64,000 nt of DNA from Armigeres subalbatus (lineage: Eukaryota > Arthropoda > Insecta > Diptera > Culicidae). The notes under the pieces are model-generated. The model was not told where the DNA came from. It saw only the letters and a program-made list of their open reading frames with translations, and searched no databases. The translations under genes and the position numbers were made by a program. Below are positions 21,520-34,554 of this stretch, piece by piece (position 1 is the first letter of the stretch; each line of letters begins with the position of its first letter). The stretch lies in NCBI RefSeq assembly GCF_024139115.2, contig NC_085139.1, positions 1,798,001 to 1,862,000 of the forward strand, in the 5' to 3' direction.

Positions 21520-22444
21520 GTTCGAACTCATCCTATGACTAGTGAAGACATTCCACTGAAGGCCGAAAATAATTCTCTTATAGAACTGAATCAGGACAAA
21601 ATAACACAGTTGTATATCCTAAGACAATCGTGGAGATGCAGAGATGCTCTCGGTCGAGCCGAACTAACAATCCTTCCTTCCCTATATAGCCGTAAGGACG
21701 TGGCCGGCACCGTTATTGACTAAAAATACGTGAGCTAACGAAACGTGTAAATTGACAATGAATAAATAATCCCAAGCTCCGTTCACATGGTTTTCTGTGC
21801 GGTTTCGCTAGTTCTAGTCAATCACGGTGTAGCAACTACGAATTGCGCGGTCATAATGCTCAAGGTCATGTTCTGTTCATGTTAAGCTGATGTCTAATAT
21901 AGATTTATTTTGGTTATGTGAAATAAAGTATCATTTGATGTCTCTTTTCAAAATTTAAACAATCTTAATTATTCAATTTTTGATGTTGTATTTCTCTACG
22001 AACAAAATTTAAAATTTGACTTCTGACAGCGATGTTGATTTCTTGATTTGAATCGTACACTGTTAAAAATTCTGAAATCTACACACTACGGACATATTTG
22101 AACCCAGAATTTTGTGTTTAATAACATTCAATTTTCTTCTTCTTCTTTTTCATTGGCATCACATCCCCCATTACATCCCCCACATTTAATTTTACATATA
22201 CAATATTGCACACAGCCTCCATAGTAATGACAACCTTTAATTTTAAAATATGATGAAAAATGAGTCGAATCGAATGGAGACCTTTTGTTACATCATATAT
22301 GTTGTAACATTTTTATACTGTGTACGACTGGCGAAAGCTATCTGTGATGAGCACAAATAGAAAAATTCACTAAAGTTTACGCCAAAAATCATACACATAA
22401 ATGTAACGTAGTTCCACGTGAGGTGTAGCCTAAATGCATACAAA
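21520..22444. other. No gene recognised
   Basis: AT-rich DNA. A (TTC)n stretch and the duplicated phrase ATTGGCATCACATCCCCCA at 22136-22190 recall the 3' tail of the SINE family at 53187-53477, so a truncated SINE tail may lie here. Otherwise nothing was recognised. Confidence 0.4.
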
Positions 22445-22840
22445 CTTCTTCTTCCTCATTGGCATTAGACCCAAGCAGCACACGTGTCATAAACGAATTA
22501 CTGTGATTTATGTATGACGAAATCCAGTCATATATGAGTTGCTACAACCAAATCGGTCAAAATTGTGCTACTCGGGGATCCCCCACTGGGACAGTGTCAC
22601 CCCGCACCCAAGTAGTTATTAAACACTACCACAGGTATTAACTGCGAGGTTTCTAAGCCAAGTTACCATTTCTGCATTTATAGACCATGAGGCTAACAAG
22701 ATGATACTTCTATGTTCAGGGGAGTCAAGACAATTTCCAAACCAAAAATTGCCCAGACCGGCATTGGAAATCGATCCCAGCCACCCTTAGCATGGTCTTG
22801 CTTTGTAGTCGCGCATCTTACCGCACGGCTAAGAAGCGCC
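22445..22840 (-). mobile_element. tRNA-derived SINE (Feilai-like), interrupted
   Basis: A reverse-strand copy of the SINE at 53187-53477. The A-box region TAGCCGTGCGGTAAGA lies at 22816-22831 (reverse) and the B-box GGATCGATTTCC at 22766-22777, with two changes from GGTTCGATTCC. The body shares AACCTCGCAGTTAATA and TTGTTAGCCTCATGG-like blocks. The 3' tail (AATGCCAATGAGGAAGAAG) is separated from the body by a 107-bp MITE at 22470-22576. Pol III promoter elements would drive such an element, but this copy is mutated. Confidence 0.85.
22470..22576. mobile_element. 107-bp MITE inside the SINE
   Basis: The ends CCCAAGCAGCACA and, reversed, CCCGAGTAGCACA are inverted repeats. Comparison with the uninterrupted SINE (GGCATTACATCCCC) places the insertion between GGCATTA and TCCCC with GA on both sides. 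A relative of the left half is at 24421-24520. Confidence 0.7.
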
Positions 22841-22859
22841 TCATGCATGCAACATTAGA

Positions 22860-23765
22860 CGTGAATTTTCAATATTACATGCAAGTTGCAAGCAAACTTA
22901 TTAGGAAGAGTCAGTTTAAGCGTAGAATAGAGTAAAATTTGGCTTCTTAAATTTTAAGCGTTGTCTACGTTTTTCATTATTTTTTTCTGTGTGGTGTATT
23001 CCGTCGAAGAAAAACATTTTCAGCTTCAACAAGACTGTAAACCAATCATATGGCGTTAATGTTACAATGCGCATTTTTATTTAATTAGATCGCCCTAGTC
23101 TTGACCGTGGCAAAACGCAATACAATAGCATGATCCGCTGTGGATTCAGTTTATACCAGTCACGATTCCTGAAGAGTATTGGAAATGATCAATTTATTAA
23201 AAAATAAGCTCGCATGTTTTTGAGACACTAAACAACGATGTACCAAGCGACTCCATCACACTACCTATTACCAAAAATGACTAACATAAAAACTTGAAAA
23301 AAAAAATTAAATGAAAAAAAATGAAGTTTTCCTTAACAAAATAGAAAATCTTCAATTAAAAAATCAGGGTGTGAGCTATGAATAAATATAATATTCATAA
23401 GTAACAAAGAATTTAACAGAAAACAAAAATATATTTGCAATTTTAAATGCAGAAATTAAATTTATAAAAGAAGAATTTTCCGAAAAGAAATCAAAATTGC
23501 CATTGAAAAAATACAAAATTTCCACACAAAAAAAATCATTATTGACAATAAACAATTATAAAATGTTGTACCACATAATTTTTTATGAAAATTCTTCTTT
23601 TTTTCAATGTTTGCGTTTAAAATTGCTAACAAACTTTTGATTTCTTCCACCCTAATTTCTGGCATTTCTTGGTATTTTCTATTTTTTTTTCATGGAAAAT
23701 TTCCAATACCTAATGGAAATATTATTTTACTGCCATCAAAATTAGTTGAAAGGCAAACACATAGA
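22860..23765. other. No gene recognised
   Basis: AT-rich sequence, with many A and T runs at 23280-23700. Short open frames only. Confidence 0.4.
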
Positions 23766-23840
23766 GCAGCGGTGCTCATCCGGGAGTACATGTACCCCTG
23801 GTGGTAAATTTGCTGGTCTCTTGGGGTACTTTAGGAAAAA
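23766..23840 (+). mobile_element. Possible hAT terminus
   Basis: CAGCGGTGCTCATCCGGGAG, then TACATGTACCCCTGGTGG, resembles the CAGTGGTTCC...GGGGTACgyGTACCCC left end of a widespread hAT group. No matching right end was located downstream, so this is probably a truncated remnant. Confidence 0.45.
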
Positions 23841-24420
23841 TTGCGTAGTGACGGATGTTGCATTTTAATTGCAAAAAATACTAATTTCAGGACCGACCTT
23901 GAAATTAGAAACAAAAAATACTTTTTTTTATTCAGTCTATTTCGTTCAGATGGCACTACTGCCTGATAGAATATAATCCTTTTTACGGGTTGAGTTACTG
24001 TGAGATTTTACAATCACTGTTGAAAAGCCCAAGGTCAAAATCTATTACGCCCATTCCGAGAAAGTCCATCAATTGATATAGTGGAACCTGATATTCAAAC
24101 ATTTGATCAAGTCGTTCGGAGCGTATTTAAGATCAATATGAGTTTTAATAGCTTAGAGACAAGCCAGCCCTGGGCTTAAAGTCTATTTATCAAAGACCAA
24201 AAACCTTGATTAATCCACCTAGCAGTGATTATTTCTTTCTGGTGCATTATCAAACAACCCAATTAAAATGCTGAATTATTTACAAAATGTATTTCTAACG
24301 TTTCGTTTGAACTTTTATATACCTGAAGAAGCGTTTCGGCGTTTTGCGTATTAACTTGCATGCTATAAAAGATTAAGTTCCATTTGATGTATTTAAGTCT
24401 TGTACTAAATTGAGTAAAAG
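23841..24420. other. No gene recognised
   Basis: May contain the interior of the hAT remnant that starts at 23766, but no transposase motif could be read. Confidence 0.3.
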
Positions 24421-24525
24421 ACCCGAGTAACACACATGTTGTAAAGTAGATATTGTAACTCATACGCAACCAAATTTGCTCACATTTGAGCTACTGCAAT
24501 CAAATCAGTGTGAGTTGCAATCGTC
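24421..24525. repeat. Relative of the 22470 MITE
   Basis: ACCCGAGTAACACACATG matches ACCCAAGCAGCACACGTG at 22469. Downstream phrases (AACCAAATTTGCTC; AATCAAATCAGTGTGAG) repeat the theme AACCAAATCGGTCAAAATTG. Ends are not defined. Confidence 0.5.
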
Positions 24526-24529
24526 ATGA

Positions 24530-26352
24530 AATTCAATAGTCATCAACTACGCTTTATTTTATATCGAATGCACGGATTTTTTAAAATAATATTTCTCCAT
24601 AAAGAAATGATGAGACATTTATGTTTTATTCTAGTTCTTTAGTTAGCGGGTTTTTGCGTAACTCTTTCAGACATGATATATCATTAAAAGAAAAACGTTA
24701 CATGTCGTCACTATTTTGTCAACTTGTGACCTAAAAACAGTAACTGTTGTAACATTCCATTATTGTGCCATGAGTAAATGTGGGGAACTTAGAGCGGGTG
24801 AAAATTATAATCCGAGTTTTTGCGTTTATACAAATCTTCTAGTGTGAGGCACCGTGTACTGTACAGGGCATGAAAATCGTGTTGGAGTGAGATAGACTGA
24901 AGTAGTTGGTGTAGAATCACCTTTTTAATTAACTTGGACAACCCTGATGGGACAATAGTTTTTTTTTATTGAAAGAGAAGAGCGATCCTTCTCGTACTTT
25001 CGGATAGGGACGACTGCTGCTGCCTGCCATAACTATGAAATAAATGTAGGAAAACTGAGCACTTATGTTCTACACAGCTCAAATAATATTGATTTCAGCA
25101 TTCAAATAAACCTAATTGTACTGACTTTTTAGGAATACCATTGCAATACACTTGCCCGAATGTTTACATGAAAAGTAAGCTTTATTGTTTTGCTGTGTTG
25201 AGTTCGGTGGTAAAGATTTTGTCAAAACCTGAGGTCTACCTGTATGTAGATCGACATTTTGCCGGCTGTGATCTTCAACTTCTCCGAGAAGTCATTGGAA
25301 GTCAGATGAAGGTTGATAGCATTCTCGTTAACGGCTTAACGGGTTGACGATGCTCTGTTCAAGATTGTGCAAACTGACGAAGTGCCATTCTATTTCGGCT
25401 GCCCTCTCTGCGGGTGTTATAAAGCGTCATTGTTGTCTAATGGGATCATAGGTGAAATGAGCCAAGGGTTTCCCGGTTGTCTTGCCTCACAAATGCTAGC
25501 ATACAATTGTTCAATTGACAAATGTGATGGAATTTGCCCAACAAGTTTAGTCACAAGAAGTTGATACATCAATGCATATTTAAATGTACCATGCGTCTCC
25601 ATATGCTTTTATGCTTATGATGACGCATATTTTTAATATCCCTTCCTATCCAGCCCTTTAGGATAGCCATGTTCTACTGAAAACACTCATGGGGATTTAA
25701 ACATATCAGTATGCCAAAATAACTTTGTATTTTGATTTCTATGAACATAAATCATGTCAATGACTTGAACGTCAAGGAAAACTCACAAGCGATGAACCCC
25801 CCTATTTTGTGACAAAATAATCCTGAAATGTTCCCAATCAATCAACTATCGCCAGCCACCAGTGGATGCCTTACCAGTGGATGCCTGGAATCGCTCAACG
25901 GGACCGAGATTGCTCATTTAGTTGAGTATTGCAACACGATTCTTCTTCGTGAAGGTCCTGGTGAATGACTTTTCCGAATTAAAAGAAACTCCGCTCACTT
26001 AGGCCAACCCTTTATTGTGACCTAATGTTTATCGTCACGCTTTGGATCGGCCACATCTATCGATCGGGGTTATGTGGCAGCTCTGGTTGCCTTGTCCAAA
26101 GATGCCACAGATGTTACACCGTGTCACATCGAGAAGCACGAGCCTGCATTGCGCTCATTACGTCGTCAGGCTTCAGGTACTTCCAAGTGGAGAAGCCGTC
26201 CTGCAAATAGACAAGTAAAGCTGGTAGCAACACTTCGTCGCATTCTCGCGATGGAGTTATTTTGTGCACAGCTAGTGGTTTTAGGTCGCAGCTTGCGAAA
26301 TCTTTCAGTACCCATACTTGTGGGGACCTTGAGGAACTCCAAGACAGATCCA
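24530..26352. other. Unassigned, with coding-like remnants near 26040-26400
   Basis: 24530-25700 shows nothing recognised. From about 26040, open frames of 60-93 codons overlap on both strands with non-random composition, but no family was identified. The frame that includes GSTPEDSPTDREEHF runs into the hairpin at 26353. A retroelement or host gene fragment is possible. Confidence 0.35.
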
Positions 26353-26532
26353 TAACCGGATCTACGCCCGAAGATTCGCCAACTGATCGCGAAGAGCATT
26401 TTTTGGCTCTACAGCGAGAGCATCCATGTGATGTTATCCAATATCAGATAACATCACTTTGATGCTCTCGCTGTAGAGCCGAAAAATACTCTTCGCTATC
26501 AGTTGACGACTCTTCAGGCGTAGATCCGGTTG
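26353..26532. repeat. Long inverted repeat, ~85-bp arms, 8-nt loop
   Basis: Arms at 26354-26438 and 26447-26531 pair with about eight mismatches (about 90% identity by eye). The left arm starts AACCGGATCTACGCCCGAAG and the loop is CAATATCA. Read from the outside inwards, both arms keep the same open frame (GSTPEDSPTDREEHFLAL on plus, GSTPEESSTDSEEYFSAL on minus). This suggests an inverted duplication of a coding fragment. Confidence 0.88.
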
Positions 26533-26539
26533 TCCGCCC

Positions 26540-29500
26540 TTAACAAATACAGTCGGATACTTCTCCTTCGCTACACATAAGTTTAACAATTGTTTAATTT
26601 AATTATTTACACCTTTGTATGTTTGTGCTGCAATTGCTCTTTGGAGGTGTGCAATCTATTTAGAAGCAAGTTAAATAAATTAAATAAAACAGAAATTACA
26701 ACCTATCAAGTATTGTTAAAATGGAATACCACTATTAGGTGTTTTTCATGGAATCTTTTCATGGAAATACACTTTTTAATAACATTTTGAACCTTTTTTT
26801 TGTGTTTATTAGCTCTCACCTGATCTTCACCCAAACCATTTCTTTTTTCAATTGCAGTGATGTATTTTCCTTATCACAAAGAGTTCCCTATCGTAAATCC
26901 AAATATGTCACACTCTTCAATCTCAATACTCCCCACTGCCGGCAGCTTCTCCGTAATCGCCTGCGAACGATACCAATAAAGTAAAACACCTCCATTGCTT
27001 TTTATCAGTCACTCCATCCCAACCACTTTCGGTCGGTCCTCAGTTGGGCGTTTTGTTTTCCCGGTGCGGAAAACGTGGAATTGTGGGACTACGCTACCAC
27101 AATCTATGCTCCACTCCGCCGTCACCGTTTTGCAACAACCGCAACCGGACCTGCCACCCAACGATGTCGTCGTGCTCGGAAAGGTTGTTCAATATAAGGA
27201 GCCTTCGTGGCCATTTGGCTTTATCTCGCAGCTTCACGAACGATTGTCTTCTATTGTAGTCGCTTCCAATCGGATGCGACTTTAAAGCTTACATTGGACC
27301 GGTCAACGAGTTTGCCCGAAACTTATATCTGGTAGCATGTGGAAAACTTTTAACGAGGCATGGTTGTGGCTCTTATTGTAGAAAAGTTTGCTCAGACCGA
27401 ACTTCGAAAAAAATTAATTAGAAAATATGATTAAACAAAACTGTCGGTTGCTCTCCGTAACGGTTGAACACCCAGAGGGGCTATGGAAAGGTGAAATCAA
27501 ATTACCCTTATTTTAAATATTTGATAATATTGGAACAGCATCCCACCCTCGTTCTGACCGGGCAAGTTTGGCTCCGTATTAGGTTGTGGTCCAAGTTCAA
27601 AATATTGATTTTTATCCTGCTACATAAATGCATAAAATTCCACCGCAGATTACGATGCTAGTTTTTTCGGTGTACTGCCTCTGGTGTCAAGTCTTCTCAA
27701 GCCCCATAAAATTGTGCTTTTTATTTTACTTTTGCCCCTTGTTCCAGTTTTTGTCTAAAATAAACTCATAAAACGTGGTTTTCTATTGTTTTCTCTGTCC
27801 CCTAAGCAGCATTTTTTCAGCACAAAACAGAAGAAGCGGTTGGGTCGTGAAACACGCAAAGCTAGCGCATCGCACGAGGCGCGAAAGTTATTTGGCATGA
27901 ATTGCTTTTTACTTTTTTCTGTGGCGTATTCTGAATCGGCTGTGGAGGGAGAACTGTTTTTCGTGGCACTACGTCCCAACTGCGATTATGCAAGATTTGA
28001 ACGTGGTATTTTTGAAGGGTAATTTTCAATGAAATGTAGAAAATGTTAACAGAAAAGGCCAGAGCACCGATAGAATCCCAGGACGGATGGTAGTTAAAAT
28101 CACCTTTCCCTCTTTCCCAGAATGCCTTTGCTCACTCGACTATTCGGGGACTCCGTTGGTTGGAGATGCTTCCTTGTATAAAAACGTAATCAAATACTTT
28201 ATTCAAATGATCAATTTCATTTTCAAACAGATCGAAAAGCTTTTCAAGCAGTGAACAAGTCAGATCAAGTGGATAAGTCTTTTAGATTATCTCGATGGAA
28301 CCGATTCTTGATAAAAAGGGATTTAGGTGGAAAGAGAGTGGACGGACAGCATCACAGGAGTTTATTTCCCTTGAAACTATTCGCCATCTAACTGCCACAC
28401 TTGTCCAATATCCGTTTCTGTGATTGTCCCAGATGGACGCTTTGAAAGTCCTTTTCATTCGCCTTGTTAGAATAAGGTAAAGTTAGGGTGGCTCTTGAAT
28501 TTAATTTTCATCTAATAAATCGAGAGTTAGCCAAAAACCGGAAACAACTCTCCTGTTGGCAACGAACGCTGTGAAGGTTGAATGAGAAAGCATTAAATAG
28601 CCACCCTAAGCAGTAAACCGGATAAGCGAGGGGCACATGCTATGGAATGGATGAAAATGCTGTTCCGGCGATTCCGGCTGATGGCGAAGGACGGTGGGGA
28701 CCAAAAACGACGGAATAGAAGAGCAAGCAAATAATTTGATTTCATTCCAGCAGCTTCCTCCAGGGCTCAAGCTACATTCTAAACGAAATGTGCGAAAGAT
28801 GCATAGGAAAAAAAATGAAAACAACAACAAAAGAATATCGAGGAAACCACCACACTCTTCATGATATTGAAATAATTTCAAAGTAAATATAACGCCACAG
28901 CCAGGTTCATCCACCATTCCAAACACGACCCACGGTTTTTTGTATTTTTTGTGGTAGCCGCTGCTTACCAACACCGTTACCGAAGGGGGGTTACCACTAC
29001 TCATAAAACTGATCGGAGGGTTCCTTTCGCCATTCCACAGCTCGCTATTTGTTTGTGTGAAAATTACCACCACACATCCAGCTTCGAGGAAACGGCACTC
29101 ATACTTTGTTGAGAGACGACATAGCACCACCACAATCGAAAATTTTCCGGCATCAGCTTTGGGTCGCCTCGATTGCCAATCTGCTTCAGTGCTCGGTTCG
29201 GTCACTTCGAAGCTTGTTGTTGGTATCGCGCGAGTGTGGAAAAATGGCAACCCACGTCAGCCGGGGGGGAACCGCCATGTGCCGTGCTGGTGGTGGTGAA
29301 TTTTCCGAGCCATCGGTGTGCGTAGCTAAGCCCTTGGGGGGTCAAGTTTGTGTTGGTGGGTGGAGGAAAATAAGAGATTTCGCATTTCCAAATGAAAGCA
29401 TCCTGGCGCTTGCCGATTTTTCATCAAAGCGTTGCCAAACGTTGTAAGGAAAGCATCGTTTTCCGAGTTTTTCCTCTCGACTTGAGAAAATCCAATCAGC

Positions 29501-32500
29501 AGATCCTTGGGAGAGCAAGAAGAAGGACTCTGGTGGTTATCATCCCAGCCCACACCCGCCGTTTGCCACACTCTGGTGGGCTGATGAACACCTTGGGGCC
29601 GCCATATATTTGGAGAATTTAGAAATCGGTGTCAGTTCCACTGTGGCATCGAGAACATCTGGACTCATTTTCAGCATCGTTCCTGTTCTTGTTTCGTTGG
29701 CGTCGTAAAAAGAAGAAGAGAACCGGTGATCAATCAAATACTCGAATGAAGTTTTCCAAAGAAGGAAGTGAAGAAGTATTGTTAAAACAAATACCGTTTA
29801 AAACTTTTTCGTAATAATGTTTTTGGTTCTCTTCTTTTCATTGTTTTGGTAAAGTCATTCTGAAATTTTTCGAACCTAACTTCGAAGCGCAAATTCGTCT
29901 TATTATTTTCTTAATTTCTATACTAAACACGCAAAATAAATAACAACTGATCTAACACTAAGTGATTGTAAGGCTGATTTAACAACTGTTCATCTACTAA
30001 CAAACTGACTAATCGCTTGGGCTGCTGCACCCGTTCACGTAAGTATTGCACTAACCTTTAGTTCATTAAGTGTACCAACTTTCATAGCATCAGAGTAATA
30101 AATAATCGTTACCATTGCGGTCTGAACATCCACAACAATCTCGGGCAAACCGTGGTGGCATTGCACAAAAGATCACAATCAAGGCAGCCAAAAGTGAGTG
30201 ACTGATGTTTACATGTTCGTCAATCATCTCTGCCATAGTCTGGCGTCGTGTCTCCGTCTCGTGTCGTACAGACGGAGCAGGCCTTGCGACACACACAGAA
30301 CCGGGGATAGGCCGCCCGTGACTCATTACTCACTGCTTACTCGCTCACTACCCTCCCGCCGTGAACGGCAGCGCTGTGATGTGTTGTGATTGTTTCTGTT
30401 TTGTCCCGTCATTCATAGATCAAATCCGGCAACCGACGACTGGTAAGTTGTGAATGGGTGGGTAAGACGAATGCGAAAAAAACGGTGAAATATTGCCCTT
30501 GAATTATGGGCACCGAGTTCACTTTCGTCTGATGATTTATTCCACGCTTTCCAAGTGGGTTCCTTTCTTCGTTTATGCAATCAGTCGAGCTGGATTGCGA
30601 TTGAACCAAGGTTGAATGTCATTCCTTCGAACGAATGCACATATTGGAATCTCTGGTTGAGTCTCGAGTGGTTAAAAAGGAGGCAAAAAACGACAACATC
30701 TTCATAAATTTTGTCTTAATTTAACTGGGAAAAATACAGCATTTATGTTCCTTTATATTTCCCTCCGCAGCCTTTGCCTTTCGTATTGCCGAGTCGAGTG
30801 GGAAAGAGAGAGTATGGCCATAAAAATCAATTCACGTCTGGCTTTTGGAGGTCTTTAATAAGAACGGATTTTTACGACTTTTTGATAATTTATAGTTCGG
30901 TCTGCGCTCTCGAATCCTCGAGCTGAGTGTGTTCCATATACAGCACTCATCCGAAGCCGAAGAGTTTCTTGTTATCAATTTAAAAATGTTTTCCGATCTT
31001 AAGCCTCGCCATGGATGGTTTGCTCCTTCCCAGCACGAAAAGCTCGAGTGAGAAAGATTTGATTACTTGACACAATAAAAATCAAACTTTAAATTAAGTC
31101 ACCCCCCAAACAAACATAAAGGCACCACGGTGCAGCAGACGGGGAATCCAATTTTCTTCGAGCAATTGGAGAAGCATTTTTAAACTTCTTTTGTTAAAGT
31201 CGCTCTCCTGGGGATTCCGCTGGCAGAGTCGACTTTGCTTGTTCAAGTTTGTCAGGTGGGTGGTCGTATCACTAGACACATCCCTAGGAATGGCTTTTTT
31301 CCACAGATTACCGAGAGTCAGGTATGTTACAATTTGCATAAGAACCGTTTTTCTTGGCATGTTGTTGGGTTTGCGATTTTCTGCTCTAGGATGGCTCGCA
31401 TAATACTATTTCCATATCGCGATGCCTTTCGTACCGGGGCCTTCATTACACGAATAATGGCGCAATCGAGTGTGAGTACAGATTACTAGTTTCCAGATCT
31501 GGATGCTTTGGGATTGAATTGGATTCGGCAGAGCGCTTTCTAATGGGACCGTACCACCCACTGCGAGTGGGAGGCGAAATTGGAAAATTTTCCAAAGCGC
31601 AACAAAAAGATTATCGATTCACCTTATTACCATACTACAACGTCGACAGGGTGGCTCTTGGCGGAAAACCTTCCCTTCGGTTCAAGTATTCTTGTTAGGT
31701 GGGGCTGGAGCAACCCTACCATTTTTTGGCATTCTGTTACAGAACGCTGCTCTCTATCGCGTACTTGTGCACAGAGAGTGTTGATTGGTAAAAATTGATA
31801 ATTTAGTCATTTAGTTTCAAACAAGCTCGTATTTGTCGCTTCTTAGCACGGATGCTGTGCTGTCAGTTGCTGGCGAAAATCTGTTGTTAATGAACCGATA
31901 TCCAGCTGAGACTTGATGCAAAACAACATTATCATAATTATTCGACACCAGCTAAGAAAAGCGTCTATTCGAGAAAAAGATGTAACAAACTGCCCGACTT
32001 TCAATGAAATTACATTAAAGATTCACCCGGAACGGTCTACGATTGGAATGTGTAGTTTGCCTGACTTCTGCCCACCGATGTACACGTCTTGCGAAACTTT
32101 CCGTGGAGCAACATCATGAAAATGGAAATTCCCTTTCCACATATATTCAAATTGCGCAAATATCTATGATCGTAGCGAACGGAAAGTCGTCCGGAAAATC
32201 AAGACCGCCAGCACAGACGAGCACCATCGACATAAAAGAAGAAGCAGCACGGTAGCATTTTCTTTGATTTTTCACATATATAAAATCTAATATTATTACA
32301 CACATGAGAAGGGTGCCAAAGGAGAAGAGCCAAAACGATAAAACTAGACGATCTCATAAAAAGAAATCTCTTCTGCTTCTATTCGCTTCGCCGCCTACTA
32401 CGCCTCCCGTCCCCATTCGCAACCGTGGTCAGGGCCTGATGCTATATGGTTCGGGGGGAGAGGCATCCGCAAAAGACTCACTCTCTCTGGCACTTGCCCC

Positions 32501-34550
32501 TGTGTCACTCTCTTCGTATAAGCAAGTGCGTCTCGATAAGGACCATCCTGGGATTCGCCTCGGGAAAGGTGGAACTCATCTGGACATCCGATGTGATAAG
32601 CAATTCGGTTCGACTTTCCCAAAGCAACGCAACGGGAGTGCAATTTGAAACTTTTTAACGACGATGGCGAACCGCTGAGGATCAAACGAAGGTGAAGTCA
32701 CGAATCGGAATCAAAGTGTCTGCAACAACGGCATGAATCGAAAATCAATAGCCCATCCATACGTGTGGATTGTGTGGAAAATCGTGCAGAACGAGGAGGG
32801 GGCGGAGGGCTACCCAGAACAGCACGCGCGCTATCAATGCCCACCGAACGAGAGCCGGGGCCAGGAGATGCGACCGGCCGTAATGGTAGCAGCGCTGGAA
32901 AGGCGCGCACCATCGGGTCGTAAAAAGTGGCAACGGCAGCAGCAGCCGTATTAAATTTTGTTCATAAAAATGTTCGAACAACAACGGTCGTAACGGAGCA
33001 CCGGACGGACGAGAGACGGGCTGGCTGACTGACTGACCGAGGAGCGTAATCCGATCCGATCGGGAGAGGGCGGTACAGCGCCGGTTGAGTTTATTTGGAC
33101 GGAGCTGTCGAATGAATGAAACATGGGAGCACTAGCGATAAACTCGGTACAATTGACCGAGGTCATGCTAAGGGCTAACCGAATCTGAAAATCGATTGCC
33201 TTGAATTTAGTTAAATCCTGAATTATGAAAATTGACAAATAAATAAGTTCATCATTGAATAATACCAAGAACATTGATTCTGCTTAAAACAAGAAATGCC
33301 ACGAGTTACTGCCTGATTTGTGTTCTTAAAAGTAATAACTCTTCAAACGTACTTCCGTTTATTTCTATTCAACTGATTTATCGAATGGTTTGGAGTTCTG
33401 GTTTAAAAAGATTAGAGGCTGTATTTGGGAATAGTTCTCTGAAAGAGCTGAAGTCGAATACGCAATAAGTTTAGAAAAATACAAACCTAATTGAATTTCA
33501 ACTCAATTGCATACAATTTCTCACAAGTTTAATTTGAGGGATTTTGAGAATTGTGAGCACTAACGTGGGAGTATGAAAATGTTAAGCAATATTTTACAAG
33601 TCAGATACAGAAAATATATGAAGTTATTTGAGCTGCACGGAAATTGTGATTAGCGCTTGGGTTTTTTTTTAATCTTTTGTGACGAGTATCTATTTATTAT
33701 CCTTTTTTTACTAATTTTATTTGCTAATTATCTAATACATGCATTCATGTCTTAGACTAGGTGTTCTGTGTAAATTTTAATTGCCTCTGGCAGTTATTTA
33801 TTATCCCTGTCGACGATATTTGCATTGCTTGCCCAAAAAACAAGAAAATTACCCCGCTAAGGTCAGACCATATTTGATGAAGAGTAGAAAAGAGAAAGCG
33901 CGAGAGCATTGAAAGAGAATATCTCACTGTTTGGCATTCACTATGAAACGAATCACTCGGCTTCTTTCGGTTCATTCTATTTATAAGAGTGAAAAGATTA
34001 AAATTAGGTCATTAGGTTCAAGCTATTTTCCTATACTATACTGACCTTGGTTCTGAGAAATGTTCATCTGATTCCACAGCACATTTTTGAATTCTAGATT
34101 ATTGGATTTGTATGAACATTTTTGGGAGCTTTTCCCGGGCACAAATCAGGAACCGAATAATAAAACATGAAAACTTCATAACTACTTGATTGATATAAAA
34201 TATAAAAGAACAAGCAATAGTATAAAAAATTTGCCCCGAAATATCATTTACATATCAAGAAGCATAACATGATATTACAGTGCAAAATATTGATATTGTC
34301 GTCTGATATTTTATCTCTTGTACCAATCTTATGCATATATCATTCTGCTATCAAATTGAATTGATTTTATATTATTTTGCTATATTAGTCTGATCGAGTT
34401 ACATCACGACCTAAAACAAAAATTTAACGAAAATGTGTCATTGGAATAGACAAAGTGGAAACGAATGTTAACTGAAACAGAAAATTTATGTTTTAATGTC
34501 GTGGCATATATTCAATTTGTTCAAGTTAAACGATTAACTAAAAGGATAAG
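26540..34550. other. Long apparently unique region, no confident gene
   Basis: No transposon termini, tandem arrays or recognisable protein motifs were found. GC-richer stretches occur at 27780-28030, 28600-29720 and 30200-30440. The last ends in a strong donor-like sequence (GACTG/GTAAGT, GT at 30443), which would fit an untranslated first exon on the plus strand. The open frame at 28606-29250 (minus, 214 codons) has no recognisable domain and overlaps frames on the other strand. 33200-34550 is AT-rich with nothing seen. Confidence 0.35.
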
Positions 34551-34554
34551 TTAA

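Noticed and set aside
28606..29250. 214-codon minus-strand frame as a gene
   Set aside because: No recognisable domain, no codon-use signal, overlapping frames on the other strand, and no splice or promoter evidence.
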